A DNA stretch of 64,000 nt from Mucilaginibacter aquariorum (GCF_024498135.1 NZ_JANHOH010000006.1:167014-231013); one strand, 5' to 3'. Counted from the first letter of the stretch, positions 42,713-52,093 are shown. Notes: generated by a model not told the origin, from the letters alone. A program made the numbers and translations.

Positions 42713-42782
42713 TCTTAGAGCTTCTAATTTTTTAGAAAAAGAATGGGCCTTTTCCTTCAACTTACACACCTCTATAAAATGT

Positions 42783-42810
42783 AAAAAATCCCCGACATTA
42801 GCCAGGGATT
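42783..42810 (-). terminator. Intrinsic terminator after the LolA-like gene
   Basis: On the minus strand AATCCC and GGGATT arms pair across a short loop and run into six T, 24 bases after the stop of the 42834-43568 gene. Confidence 0.6.
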
Positions 42811-42833
42811 AGTAAAAGGTTGGATCTTATTTG

Positions 42834-43568
42834 CTATTTCCCGATCAAAGCCGGGTCAAATACGCTTTTATCTATAGGTTGGTTGGCTTTTATATCCTGG
42901 TAAGTTTCGGTTTGCAGCAGCTTATCGTTAATAATAAACTTGCAGAATGTTTCGCTCCAGGCGCCTCCTACCAGTTTGTGCTCTTCAAAAGTGGCCTCCA
43001 TTTTGCCATGTGGGTCATATTTAAAATAACGTACGGCCACCAATTTTTCTTTATCTATCCATAGCTGGTTTACTTTCTCATCGTCGGTTGCCGCGCCTAA
43101 AACATATACGGCCTTGCCTTTCCAGGTGCTTTCGTGGGCTTTAGTCAGGTCGAAATGCAGTTCGTTAAAGTGGGTGAAAACCTGGTCAAGCGGTTTAAAA
43201 TACATCCCGCCTAAAAAGAATATCAGCTCGTTCTCGTCCTTAGCGGCACGCACCACCTTATTATTGCGGAAACTGTAAGAAGAATCGCCCCGGTAAATAA
43301 CGCCGTTCCCGCTTTTTTCATCGCCAAAATCAATCCGCAGCATATCGGGGTAAACAATACGCTCGTGCCAGGTATCATTTTTTATCAGGCTATCGTTACG
43401 GTAGCGGCCGGTGGTTTGTGTAAATGTTAATGAGGTATGCCATTTGCCATGATAGCGGCTATACATTTTTTTAATTACATCGGTAGAGCTTAACTGCTTT
43501 GGCGGGGTAAAACCCCATACCGAAATTAGGATAATAGCGGAGGTGATGATAGATAATGGGTGTTTCAT
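42834..43568 (-). CDS. LolA-like lipoprotein-sorting-fold protein
   Basis: The 244-residue product has a signal peptide (ITSAIILISVWGF) and a mature domain of long beta-strands wrapping a helix (VYPDMLRIDFGDEKSGN, LWIDKEKLVAVRYFKYD, GKMEATFEEHKLVGG), the pattern of the LolA/LppX half-barrel that holds lipids. A function in lipid or lipoprotein transport is possible. It is the last gene of a three-gene minus operon, 46 bases after the 2OG-oxygenase gene, with a terminator following. Confidence 0.6.
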   Translation of the reverse strand: MKHPLSIITSAIILISVWGFTPPKQLSSTDVIKKMYSRYHGKWHTSLTFTQTTGRYRNDSLIKNDTWHERIVYPDMLRIDFGDEKSGNGVIYRGDSSYSFRNNKVVRAAKDENELIFFLGGMYFKPLDQVFTHFNELHFDLTKAHESTWKGKAVYVLGAATDDEKVNQLWIDKEKLVAVRYFKYDPHGKMEATFEEHKLVGGAWSETFCKFIINDKLLQTETYQDIKANQPIDKSVFDPALIGK

Positions 43569-43614
43569 AATAAGCGGTGTTTATTAGTTAGATCGATATT
43601 CTCAAATGCTAAAT

Positions 43615-44172
43615 TTAACCGGTCACATTATATTTATACATAATATCTGACCTTAAAACGTATTTAATACCATTAATCAGCTTTTCGCCTTCGTGGCGCA
43701 GGCTGTGTTCAAAAATAAGTGCTGTGCCTTTTTTAGGTGATACGAATTCACCAGAGTGAAATTTAGTTTGCCCTCCTTCATAGTCATCATTCAGGTAAAT
43801 CATGAAGGTATAATAACTAAACTCTGTTTCATTGCGCTCATAACGGCCATCCCGGTGCATCTTAAACCGCTGACCCGGGCTATACTTATAAAAACGAAAC
43901 AGCTCATTAAGGCCTATCGCGTAACTATTGCCTATCTCCGGTTTAATGTAAGCTTTTAGTCGTTCCCAAAATACTGTTGCATAAGTAGGGTCTTCATATA
44001 ATATCCTTTCATTGTCGCGGATCATTTTCATTATAGTTTGGCCACCGTCGACATTTACTTTGGCTTCCGCAAACCCAATGGCTTCGCTTTTTGCAATCAA
44101 TTCATCGCATTCTTCGTCGCTCAGAAAATTATCGATGAGGTAGATCTCGGAGGTTTCATTGATGTTGTTCAC
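43615..44172 (-). CDS. 2-oxoglutarate/Fe(II) dioxygenase, prolyl-4-hydroxylase-like
   Basis: The 185-residue cytoplasmic protein is a compact double-stranded beta-helix enzyme. The metal ligands are H106 and D108 in FKMHRDGRY and H160 in SLRHEG; R174 in KYVLRSDIMY binds 2-oxoglutarate. This spacing and the KYVLRSD motif are typical of prolyl-4-hydroxylase-like oxygenases. The substrate could be a proline in a protein such as EF-Tu, a free amino acid or another molecule. It is in the middle of an operon, 12 bases after the MBL-fold gene and 46 before the LolA-like gene. Confidence 0.85.
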   Translation of the reverse strand: MNNINETSEIYLIDNFLSDEECDELIAKSEAIGFAEAKVNVDGGQTIMKMIRDNERILYEDPTYATVFWERLKAYIKPEIGNSYAIGLNELFRFYKYSPGQRFKMHRDGRYERNETEFSYYTFMIYLNDDYEGGQTKFHSGEFVSPKKGTALIFEHSLRHEGEKLINGIKYVLRSDIMYKYNVTG

Positions 44173-44184
44173 AATGCAGTTTAA

Positions 44185-45081
44185 TTAGGCTGTTAGTTCT
44201 TCGTAAGCAGCAGTAAGGCCGCGTTGTATACCATCGCCCTGCCAATCGGTTACACCCGGTATCGCGGTAGCGCTTAAAATTTGTTCTTTGGTTTTGCCGG
44301 CCTTTATGCTGCTATCAACAAAAGCCACCAATTTTTCCATGAAGTTTTGCATAGCCTTAAGATCGTCTATAGTACCGGTAACTTTTACCGGGTCAAATGC
44401 ATGGCCGTATACAAATATGGTGTCCTTATTAAATTGCTTTTGTGCCGATTCTAACGCTACTATCCAATTTCTGCATGATGCACCCGCGCTTCTATCAATG
44501 TACGGATACATGCGGTTAAATACCTGGTCGCCGCAATGTACTACGTTAGCGTTTTCAAAATGGATAAAACTATCGCCATTGGTGTGGCCCGGGCCAAAAT
44601 AATGCGCGCTTATCTGTTCGTCGCCTACCTTAACTTTCCAGTTGGTGGTATAAGTAATATCCGGGTAAAGCTGTTTGTCTTCCGATTTTTGTTTCGCGGC
44701 GCTTGCCTTTTGGTTTGTTAACGAATTGGCATGCGCCGCAACGTTTTTTACCAGCCCTTTAAAAGAAATGTTGCCACTGGTATGGTCGCCGTGGTGGTGG
44801 GTGTTTATCAGCCATTGAAAAGGCTTGTCCGATTTCTTTTTCAACTCGCTAATCAAATGCGTTGCCGGGTCAGGGAATTCCGCATCAACACAAACAATAC
44901 CTTCCTTATTCACCATCCAGATAATGGTGCCGCCTTGTTCTGTAAAGATCCCCACGTTGTTGCGTAAGGGGGTAAGTTTATAGTCGGGCGCAGCCAGTAT
45001 AGCGGCTAAACTTTTATTCCCTAAAAAAGACAGCGAACCCGCTGTTAAAGCAGTGTTTATTAAAAATTTACGACGTTCCAT
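44185..45081 (-). CDS. Metallo-beta-lactamase-fold hydrolase, exported
   Basis: The 298-residue protein begins with an export signal with paired arginines (MERRKFLINTALTAGSLSFLG). The MBL motif THHHGDHTSGN gives the zinc ligands; later histidines (FGPGHTNGDS, VYGHAFDP) complete the site. The layout is like the glyoxalase-II/quinoprotein-relay-like group rather than a dedicated antibiotic lactamase. Substrate unknown. It is the first gene of the minus operon with the 2OG oxygenase and LolA-like protein. Confidence 0.8.
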   Translation of the reverse strand: MERRKFLINTALTAGSLSFLGNKSLAAILAAPDYKLTPLRNNVGIFTEQGGTIIWMVNKEGIVCVDAEFPDPATHLISELKKKSDKPFQWLINTHHHGDHTSGNISFKGLVKNVAAHANSLTNQKASAAKQKSEDKQLYPDITYTTNWKVKVGDEQISAHYFGPGHTNGDSFIHFENANVVHCGDQVFNRMYPYIDRSAGASCRNWIVALESAQKQFNKDTIFVYGHAFDPVKVTGTIDDLKAMQNFMEKLVAFVDSSIKAGKTKEQILSATAIPGVTDWQGDGIQRGLTAAYEELTA

Positions 45082-45173
45082 ATGGGTGCTATTTTTCAGT
45101 AAGTTGTGTGTCTAAAGTTAAAGTTATTTATACTTAAAGGCTTAATTTTAGTCGTGTTATGTTAAACATATTA

Positions 45174-45638
45174 TTAAATAATGCTGATTACTATTTCATC
45201 ATCATTTACTCTTACCAATGCAATTTCGGGGGTGTTTTCGGGTGTTAAAACAACCTCTTTATTCAAGGCTTTTGAAAGCCCCTTCATATAAAGCATTAAA
45301 CAATGATGGTCATTTATAGACCTGATATCCATTGGCGTGATATCATTTTCAATAAAAGATTCCGCAAAAAAGTAAGTTTTAATTTCAATGGTATCCAAGA
45401 ATACTGATGCACTTAAACATTCCTCTTGTATCCCATCCCAATAGTTAACAACTTCTTTTAAATCTATCTGCTTTTTTGTAATGGGGGACACATAGTTATT
45501 AAACAATACGTTATAATTTTCGTTTACCAAATTTGCCCATTTTTGCCAATCTTCAATATTTGTATTGAAAACACAAATATCGCGTAATGATCCATCCTTA
45601 AAATAAATGTTCTCTTCAAGTTCTTGCCAGCTTTCCAT
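45174..45638 (-). CDS. Hypothetical cytoplasmic protein, 154 aa
   Basis: The acidic protein has no signal peptide or membrane segment. It opens with SWQELEENIYFKDGSLRDI and has alternating strands and helices (IEDWQKWANLVNENYNVLF). The pattern resembles some immunity proteins of polymorphic toxins, but no toxin is seen. It follows the esterase gene by 8 bases on the same strand. I assign no function. Confidence 0.55.
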   Translation of the reverse strand: MESWQELEENIYFKDGSLRDICVFNTNIEDWQKWANLVNENYNVLFNNYVSPITKKQIDLKEVVNYWDGIQEECLSASVFLDTIEIKTYFFAESFIENDITPMDIRSINDHHCLMLYMKGLSKALNKEVVLTPENTPEIALVRVNDDEIVISII

Positions 45639-45646
45639 CTACCAAA

Positions 45647-46504
45647 TCAATACTGATGAAACGCCTGCGACACAAACTCCAATACGTTTGGTAACGATGC
45701 CCGCCAGTATGTCCAGTTATGGGCCCCATCACGTACGCGGTATTCATGTGGGATCTCTTTCTTACGCATCAGGTTATGCACTAAGCCGTTGCCTTCGTAT
45801 AAAAAATCGTCATCGCCAATATCCATAAACCAGCGCACAGCTTTCTTTTGGTCATCTGGTATGGCATTCACTAAAGCCAATACGCTATAGCGGTTGTAAT
45901 AGTTGCTTATGGTGCTATCCGGCAGGTTAGGCGTGTTTTTGCTGATAGCAGCCTTTGCGTCATCCAGACTCAAAAACCCCGTAGAAGCACTCAACGGGCA
46001 AGCCGATGAAAACATCTCCGGGTGATGCAAAGCATACACAAAGCTACCGCCGCCACCCATGCTCAGGCCTGCTATTGCGCGGTAACGCTTATCGCTTTTT
46101 ATGCGGTATTTTTTCTCTACAAAAGGCACCAGTTCGGTAAAAAAGAAATCTTCATAGTTCCAGTCGCCTTTAATATCGTTGTAATAACCACGCCTGCCGG
46201 TATTAGCATCGGGCATAACAATTATCATGGGCGTAGCAATGCCATCACGAATGGCTTTATCGGTAATGTTAAGCACCTCGCCAAACTGCACCCAGCCGGT
46301 TTGGTCGTCGCCCCCGCCATGCAGCAAGTATAGCACCGGGTAACTGCGGCCGCTGGTTTCATAATCGGGCGGCAGGTAAATGGCATATTTGCGCTCGCTT
46401 TTTAGTGTTTTACTGTTAAGCGTTAAATTATCATATACCTTACCGGTTTGCGCGAACAACACAACGGGGCAAAGCATCAGCAGTACAAGGGCTAATTTTT
46501 TCAT
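45647..46504 (-). CDS. Secreted esterase of the CE1/feruloyl-esterase type
   Basis: The 285-residue protein has a signal peptide (LVLLMLCPVVLFAQ) and an alpha/beta-hydrolase fold. The nucleophile elbow is GLSMGG (Ser in RAIAGLSMGGGGSF) and the oxyanion part YPVLYLLHGGGDDQTGW; the catalytic His is in RDGAHNWTYW near the C-terminus. The form is that of putative esterases that act on acetyl, feruloyl or similar groups of plant polysaccharides (CE1). It leads a two-gene unit with the 154-aa protein. Alternatives include S-formylglutathione hydrolase-like enzymes, less likely with a signal peptide. Confidence 0.85.
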   Translation of the reverse strand: MKKLALVLLMLCPVVLFAQTGKVYDNLTLNSKTLKSERKYAIYLPPDYETSGRSYPVLYLLHGGGDDQTGWVQFGEVLNITDKAIRDGIATPMIIVMPDANTGRRGYYNDIKGDWNYEDFFFTELVPFVEKKYRIKSDKRYRAIAGLSMGGGGSFVYALHHPEMFSSACPLSASTGFLSLDDAKAAISKNTPNLPDSTISNYYNRYSVLALVNAIPDDQKKAVRWFMDIGDDDFLYEGNGLVHNLMRKKEIPHEYRVRDGAHNWTYWRASLPNVLEFVSQAFHQY

Positions 46505-46650
46505 GAAGGTTTAATTTGGTTAAGCAACAGGGGTTATTGCCGGTTGGCTAAATTTAGAAATAAAATTTAAAGTTTGCGAGGGTGGTGGAGGTTGATTTTT
46601 GGTGCTATGTATGTGTAGATTTTACCGATTGTTTTGATTGCACCGATAAT

Positions 46651-47183
46651 AGCGTTGCCTGCGGCCCGGGCTCATACGCGCACAGGCATTAGGCGCAACC
46701 CTAACGCAGGGAATGCCCTCTTTGTCATGCTGAACATCGTGAAGCATCTAATCGCCGACATGCAATTTCGATAGGCAAAGTTCGCTATTAGATCCTTCGC
46801 TATCGCTCAGGATGACAAGTAGAGAAAGGTGTGAGCTTCCTCCACCGTCGGCAAAACAGCTTCGGGCGAAAGCGGGAAGAACGATGGTGGCCTTGTGCGC
46901 GGTAGGGGCATAGGAAATTTTGCTGAAGCGAGGGCCAATGAGCGAACGCAGTGGGGAAAAAGATTCCAGCCCGTGGTTCTGCCCGATTTGCAGGGCAAAG
47001 GCCTTGTGCGGCAAAGAAGCCTTTTTGCCGACTTGATTTTTTGTTACTTTTTGATCAAACAAAAAGTAAAAGCCCTCCGCGGCAATTGAGCGGGCCAATT
47101 AATAGTAGTACACTAAGCATGAGAGATGCAGAGTTGGAAGGCATGGTGTAAAAGATTTCTCCTCGTACCTCGTTCGAAATGAC
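46651..47183. repeat. Mosaic of intergenic repeats (780-bp gene-free region)
   Basis: The gene-free stretch 46505-47292 contains at least four repeat pieces: 46651-46715 (like 32995-33082); 46724-46816, an imperfect inverted repeat whose right part 46789-46820 recurs at 60105-60136; 46820-47093, a long conserved-looking non-coding block with a strong TTTTTGATCAAACAAAAAG hairpin near 47049; and 47146-47183, which matches the right half of 54016-54143. Short reading frames here look spurious. Confidence 0.6.
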
Positions 47184-47277
47184 AGCATGGTTTTGTAAGG
47201 CGTCATTACAATGACCTTCCGTTTTAGCTCTTCACAAACATTTTTACCCCAATACCCAATTTATACCCGCATCTCAT

Positions 47278-47285
47278 TAACTTTA
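47278..47285 (+). promoter_or_regulatory. -7-like box directly before the GT39 start
   Basis: TAACTTTA at 47278-47285 resembles TAnnTTTG and ends seven bases before the start codon at 47293, which would give a leaderless or nearly leaderless mRNA. Confidence 0.35.
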
Positions 47286-47292
47286 CCACCCA

Positions 47293-48963
47293 ATGCAGCA
47301 ATCACCAACCGCCGATAAAACCAAATGGCTTTACCTTTTTATAGGGTTGGCCGTTCTGCTCAACTTCAGTGGCTTATTTATCCCCATATTGGGCCCCGAC
47401 GGTATGCTGTACGCTGTTATTGCCAAAACTATGGTGCAGCGTAACGACTATGTACAACTATTTGTACATAACGCCGACTGGCTGGATAAACCGCATTTTC
47501 CATTTTGGGTAACTGCCTTTTCGTTTAAGTTATTTGGCTTTACTACCTGGGCTTATAAGCTCCCCGGCATCCTGTTTATGCTGATGGGTGCGGCTTACAC
47601 CTACCTGCTGGCAAAAGAGCTTTATAACAGGCAGATCGCCTTATGGTCGGTACTGATATTGCTTACTTCGCAACACATCATCCTGTCCAATAACGATGTA
47701 CGTGCCGAGCCTTATTTAACCGGGTTAATTATAGCATCGGTATATCATTTTTATAAAGCATATACCCGTAAAAGCTTTGGGCAACTGGTACTGGCATCGT
47801 TGTTTGCTGCCTGTGCTATCATGACAAAAGGGATGTTCGCCCTGGTACCTATTGGTGGCGCAATTGTGGGCCATTTAGCTATTACCAAACAATGGAAACA
47901 GCTTTTTAACCTGCGCTGGCTAGTGGCTGCGGTGCTGATATTGATATTTATCCTGCCCGAAATTTACTGCCTGTACCAGCAGTTTGATGCCCACCCGGAA
48001 AAGGTGGTGTTTGACAGGCAAGGCGTATCGGGTATCAAATTCTTTTTTTGGGATAGCCAGTTTGGGAGGTTTTTTAATACCGGCCCCATTAAAGGCCACG
48101 GCGACCCCAGTTTTTTTGTGCACACTACCTTATGGGCTTTTTTGCCCTGGTCCTTAGTGTTGTTCGCGGCTATATGGCACTTTATCAAAACAGGCATCAA
48201 AGATGTACAGAACCGCGAGTGGCTTTGCATCAGCGGGGCCTTACTTGCGTTCCTGCTATTTTCGGCTTCAAAGTTTCAATTACCGCATTATCTGAATATT
48301 GTGTTCCCGTTCTTCGCCATAATTACCGCGCAGTATTTAGCGGGTTTGCAGTCGGATAAGACTATAAAAACCATTAGGGTTGTGCAAATAGGGGTAGTGG
48401 TTGTTTTATTACTGGCGATAGGAGCCTTACATTATTTTTTTAAACCAGAGGTGTTTTCCTGGCACATGGCGTTCGCTTTGTTCATATGGCTTGGGGTGCT
48501 GCTTATCCTTCCCGGTAATTTTGTCAATACAGATTATCGGCAAACTGCTTTCCGTACATTGATAGTGGCTTTTGTGGTGAATGTATACCTTAACTTTTCA
48601 TTCTATCCGTCCCTGTTAAAATACCAGGCCGGGAGCGAGGCCGCTGTCTGGATAAATAATAATAACCCAACAAACCTGCCGGTAGTGCAAAGTTGGGAGG
48701 ACGCGAATTACCCAATGGAGTTTTACCTAAACCAGCCCATAATTGTAGTGGGCGAAGATGGCAGTGGAAAATTACCCACAGCACCTTTTATATTTTACGG
48801 CCCCGCTACCGTAGCATCATCATTTACTGCAAAAGGGTATAAAGTAGAGCATCTGGCATCCTTTCAGCGCTATTGGGTATCACGTCTAAAACCCGCCTTC
48901 CTGAACAAAGCCACACGCGATAAACTGGTAACCAATATGGAGGTGGTCAGGGTAACTAAATAA
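47293..48963 (+). CDS. GT39/ArnT-like membrane glycosyltransferase, copy 2
   Basis: The 556-residue protein is a paralogue of the 35606-37258 gene; both share LDKPHFPFW, KLFG, VRAEPYL and the LPEIYCLY/LPEFYALY segment. About 12 hydrophobic helices precede a C-terminal periplasmic part. The PDGMLYAVIAK sequence holds the acidic residue expected in the first periplasmic loop of GT-C enzymes. Polyprenyl-phosphate sugar donors and lipid or protein acceptors are expected. Its stop region overlaps the stop region of the convergent phospholipase gene by eight bases. Confidence 0.85.
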   Translation: MQQSPTADKTKWLYLFIGLAVLLNFSGLFIPILGPDGMLYAVIAKTMVQRNDYVQLFVHNADWLDKPHFPFWVTAFSFKLFGFTTWAYKLPGILFMLMGAAYTYLLAKELYNRQIALWSVLILLTSQHIILSNNDVRAEPYLTGLIIASVYHFYKAYTRKSFGQLVLASLFAACAIMTKGMFALVPIGGAIVGHLAITKQWKQLFNLRWLVAAVLILIFILPEIYCLYQQFDAHPEKVVFDRQGVSGIKFFFWDSQFGRFFNTGPIKGHGDPSFFVHTTLWAFLPWSLVLFAAIWHFIKTGIKDVQNREWLCISGALLAFLLFSASKFQLPHYLNIVFPFFAIITAQYLAGLQSDKTIKTIRVVQIGVVVVLLLAIGALHYFFKPEVFSWHMAFALFIWLGVLLILPGNFVNTDYRQTAFRTLIVAFVVNVYLNFSFYPSLLKYQAGSEAAVWINNNNPTNLPVVQSWEDANYPMEFYLNQPIIVVGEDGSGKLPTAPFIFYGPATVASSFTAKGYKVEHLASFQRYWVSRLKPAFLNKATRDKLVTNMEVVRVTK

Positions 48964-51517
48964 CCCTGCCCATCAACGGATCGGAGAAGCCGGACTTGCC
49001 TGTTTCTACCCGGCCTGCATATCGTTGCTCAAAACTATCATAACCATGCACTTTTATACTGAAATCGTACCAGTTATGGTTTTTGCTTAGGTCGATCTTC
49101 ATGGTTTGTGGTGCAAAACTTTCCCGCTGTATGGTCATTCGTTTTGTCCCGGTTTTGTACGAATTGTCGATCACCTCAACCGTTAAGGGCGCTACGCTGC
49201 CAAACAGCGAGAAGGTTAGCACAACATTGCCGGTTAGTTTCTTGTTTGCCATTTGGTAAGCAAAATCTACCATAAGCCCGGGGTCTTTAACGTTGCCTTT
49301 AAATGCGCGGTAAAAGCCATTTGGGCCGTAGGTGCGCAGGTAGTAGTTGTTGTTTTCAAACTCGTTTAGCGGCCAGGTATCTGTAATTGTATCACCGACT
49401 TTGGCAGCATAGCTCCAGGTGCGTACCGCTTCCATTTTCTGCGGATCGTTAAGCGACGCGTATTTACCCGGCGCATAAACATTAAAGGGTGCGCCAACAG
49501 CCCCGTCGCCAAAAACGTTATTGCCCGCTTTAAACCTGATCTCGAAGGCGGTTTTGTCTTCATTTAACCGGCCATCAGCATAAAGCTCGTAAGGCAGGGC
49601 GCATGATGGTTTTATGCCCGGTTCCTGCTTTGGCATGTAGGGAGATGCCGAGGGGTGCTTTTTGATCAGCGCGATATCGTCGGCAGATAATAATTTATAA
49701 TCGGTAGGGAGCTTCTTAAATTGTGCCTTATGGATCCCCTCTGCCGATGCTTCTTTGTTCAAAAATTTAAGGGGTGCCAATTTCTCGCCATTGTACGGCC
49801 TGAATACCGAGGTTAAGTCCCCGCAAACGGTTCGCCGCCAATCGCTGATATTGGTTTCTTTAATTTTCTTGCCGGTTTTTTCAGTAATGAACTTTTCAAG
49901 AAATTGCAGACTCGATGTATGATCGAAAACCTCCGAGTTTACAAACCCACCCCGGCTCCATGGCGAGGCAATGATCATCGGTACCCGGTAACCCAGTCCG
50001 ATCGCGTTTTCGCGGTCGTAATTATTGGGGAATCCTTTGCGTTCTTTTTCTTGTTCTGAGGTTACAAACTCAACGCGCGTATCTATCCCTTCAGATACCT
50101 TTCCGGTGCCGTTTTTGTGCGAATGAGGGGCGGTAAAAGGCGGTATATGGTCAAAATATCCGTCGTTTTCATCGTAGGTTAATATGAAAATGGTTTTTTT
50201 CCAAACCTCGGGGTTATGGGTAAGTATATCCAAAACTTCCGACAGGTACCAGGCCCCATACCACGGTGCACCCGGATGGTCGGAGAAGTTTTCTGACGCG
50301 GTAAGCCAGGATACCGTTGGTAATTTACCTGTTTTTACATCCTGCCTAAACTGGAGCAGCACATCTCCTTTTGGTATCTGCATTTCGCGATGGATGCCAT
50401 TGTCGTTGTATTTTAACGTGGTCAATTTGTGGTAATTAGGGTCAGCTTCATTGGTGGTAAAGGCTTTAAAGTGCAGGCTTTTTTCGCGTGGGGTAAGCTT
50501 GTCAAACGCGCCGGGTTCTAAAATAGCCTTGTTGTTATTAATGCCATCCAGTTCGTCTTGTAGTTGTTTTAGCTGCTTCTTAAGCTTTACCCGGCTGGTA
50601 TCACCGGCAGGCAGATTATCCAGTTTTGCCTGTGTATCAGTAATTTGCTTTGGTAATACGGTTAGCTGCCTTTTTAAATGTGCAATGTGCTTATCGTGCA
50701 GCTTAACATTATACTGTTTAAAAAATTCCAGGTTGTTATCGGTAAAGTTGGATAGCCATGCATCTTCCTCGCCTTCAAAGCCAACACCAACCGAGATCTC
50801 GTTTTGGTAGCATTTCCAGCTTATGCCATTGTCTTCCAAACGCTCGGGGAAGGTGGTCCAGTCAAGTGTCTCAAAATCAGCATCCTCGTTCCACACATTT
50901 GGACGCGAGTTTTCATTTTGCTCCTTACGGATGGTACCGCTCCACAAAAAATGGCGGTTAGGGGTAGTGCCGGTTAACGACGAGCAAAAATGCTGATCGC
51001 AAACGGTAAAAGCATCTGCCAGGGCGTAGTTAAAAGGGATATCCTCGCGTTTATGAAAGCCCAGGGTTAAGGGCATATCCTTGTACTCTTCATTGCCCGA
51101 CCGTTTTTCGTTTAGCCATTGGTCAAACTTGCCATCGTTGCGGGCATTTACCTGGTTGTTCCAGCTATGCGGCAACGAATTCATCCAGGTAGAACGCGTG
51201 TTTTTTATATCAAGATGGAACGGCGCGTAGGTTTCGCCCTTTTTGTTAGATTGCAACCAAACCGGGTTTTTGTTTGGCAGATCAATAACACGCGGATCAT
51301 TAAAGCCCCTCACGCCCTTCAACGAACCAAAACAATGATCGAAAGAGCGATTTTCCTGCATCAATATTACCACATGTTCGGCATCTGCCCAGGTGGTGCC
51401 CGGGGCGGGGTTAATTGCCATTGCCTTTTGAATAGAAGCGGGTAATATATTAGCCATACCGGCCGCGCCGGTAAGCATTGCCGCTTTTTTAAGGAAATCT
51501 CTGCGTGTATCTGACAT
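48956..51517 (-). CDS. Phosphocholine-specific phospholipase C, Tat-exported
   Basis: The 853-residue precursor has a twin-arginine signal (DTRRDFLKKAAMLTGAAG). The catalytic domain of the PLC/AcpA family starts at HVVILMQENRSFDHCFG and contains the metal and catalytic motifs TPNRHFLWSG, LTYDENDGYFDH and YRVPMIIASPWSRGGFV. Two C-terminal DUF756-type beta domains (about 650-845) follow, as in Pseudomonas PlcN/PlcH. It hydrolyses phosphatidylcholine or sphingomyelin to phosphocholine. An inserted coiled-coil-like stretch near residues 285-330 (KRQLTVLPKQITDTQAKLDN) makes it longer than the Pseudomonas enzymes. Confidence 0.88.
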   Translation of the reverse strand: MSDTRRDFLKKAAMLTGAAGMANILPASIQKAMAINPAPGTTWADAEHVVILMQENRSFDHCFGSLKGVRGFNDPRVIDLPNKNPVWLQSNKKGETYAPFHLDIKNTRSTWMNSLPHSWNNQVNARNDGKFDQWLNEKRSGNEEYKDMPLTLGFHKREDIPFNYALADAFTVCDQHFCSSLTGTTPNRHFLWSGTIRKEQNENSRPNVWNEDADFETLDWTTFPERLEDNGISWKCYQNEISVGVGFEGEEDAWLSNFTDNNLEFFKQYNVKLHDKHIAHLKRQLTVLPKQITDTQAKLDNLPAGDTSRVKLKKQLKQLQDELDGINNNKAILEPGAFDKLTPREKSLHFKAFTTNEADPNYHKLTTLKYNDNGIHREMQIPKGDVLLQFRQDVKTGKLPTVSWLTASENFSDHPGAPWYGAWYLSEVLDILTHNPEVWKKTIFILTYDENDGYFDHIPPFTAPHSHKNGTGKVSEGIDTRVEFVTSEQEKERKGFPNNYDRENAIGLGYRVPMIIASPWSRGGFVNSEVFDHTSSLQFLEKFITEKTGKKIKETNISDWRRTVCGDLTSVFRPYNGEKLAPLKFLNKEASAEGIHKAQFKKLPTDYKLLSADDIALIKKHPSASPYMPKQEPGIKPSCALPYELYADGRLNEDKTAFEIRFKAGNNVFGDGAVGAPFNVYAPGKYASLNDPQKMEAVRTWSYAAKVGDTITDTWPLNEFENNNYYLRTYGPNGFYRAFKGNVKDPGLMVDFAYQMANKKLTGNVVLTFSLFGSVAPLTVEVIDNSYKTGTKRMTIQRESFAPQTMKIDLSKNHNWYDFSIKVHGYDSFEQRYAGRVETGKSGFSDPLMGRVI

Positions 51518-51577
51518 GGTGCTAAATTATAAAACCTGCTTTAACTGGCTGTATTGTTTGGTAACGTTTGTATTATG

Positions 51578-52093
51578 TTATTGTAAACTGAGCTTATAAA
51601 GCAAAAGTGTTTCGCTCTCGGGCGTGGTTACTAAACCTGTGCGCGTAAAACGACATCTTTCTAGTAAACGCTGTGAGCGTAAATTATCTGTTGTTGTTGT
51701 GGCATATAAAGCATCAAGATCATAATTTTCCTGTATATGCGTCAATGATGCAATGCTGGCTTCATAGGCTAAGCCTTGGCCTTCAAATCCCGGCAGATAG
51801 GCAAAACCCAGGTCGGGCTTATCCAAATAATCGCGTTTAAAAAGGCCGCACATACCAATGGGCTGTTGGCTGTCTTTTAAGGTAACCAGCCACGCGCCAT
51901 AGCCATATTTATTATAATTGGTTAAAGGGCCGTTCAGGATATAGTTTACCGCATCCTCACGGCTGTTAATATTTCGGTCGCCAATAAATTGTTTCCAGGC
52001 GGGGGTGTTCAGCAGTTCAAAAATGAAGGCATCATCACTGAGGTTAAAGCGGCGCATATTAAGGTTGGCAGACTGGAAAAGCATAGTATTCAT
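51578..52093 (-). CDS. GNAT family N-acetyltransferase (RimJ/RimL type)
   Basis: The 171-residue cytoplasmic protein has the GNAT fold: LNMRRFNLSDDAFIFELLN at the N-terminus, the acetyl-CoA-binding region LPGFEGQGLAYEASIASL and the late motif TTDNLRSQRLLERCRFTRTG. This matches the RimJ/RimL ribosomal-protein acetyltransferase group, though many members modify other amines. It lies 60 bases upstream of the phospholipase gene on the same strand. Confidence 0.85.
   Translation of the reverse strand: MNTMLFQSANLNMRRFNLSDDAFIFELLNTPAWKQFIGDRNINSREDAVNYILNGPLTNYNKYGYGAWLVTLKDSQQPIGMCGLFKRDYLDKPDLGFAYLPGFEGQGLAYEASIASLTHIQENYDLDALYATTTTDNLRSQRLLERCRFTRTGLVTTPESETLLLYKLSLQ

Noticed and set aside
44185..45081. 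MBL-fold protein as an antibiotic-resistance beta-lactamase
   Set aside because: The zinc motif is common to the whole superfamily and the rest lacks class-B lactamase features I could point to; context is not resistance-related.
45174..45638. Immunity protein of a toxin system
   Set aside because: No toxin, secretion or second immunity gene is near; the resemblance is only general.
46748..47151. Several reading frames of 63-116 codons in the gene-free region
   Set aside because: They overlap each other on both strands, translate the repeat pieces, and lack protein-like composition.
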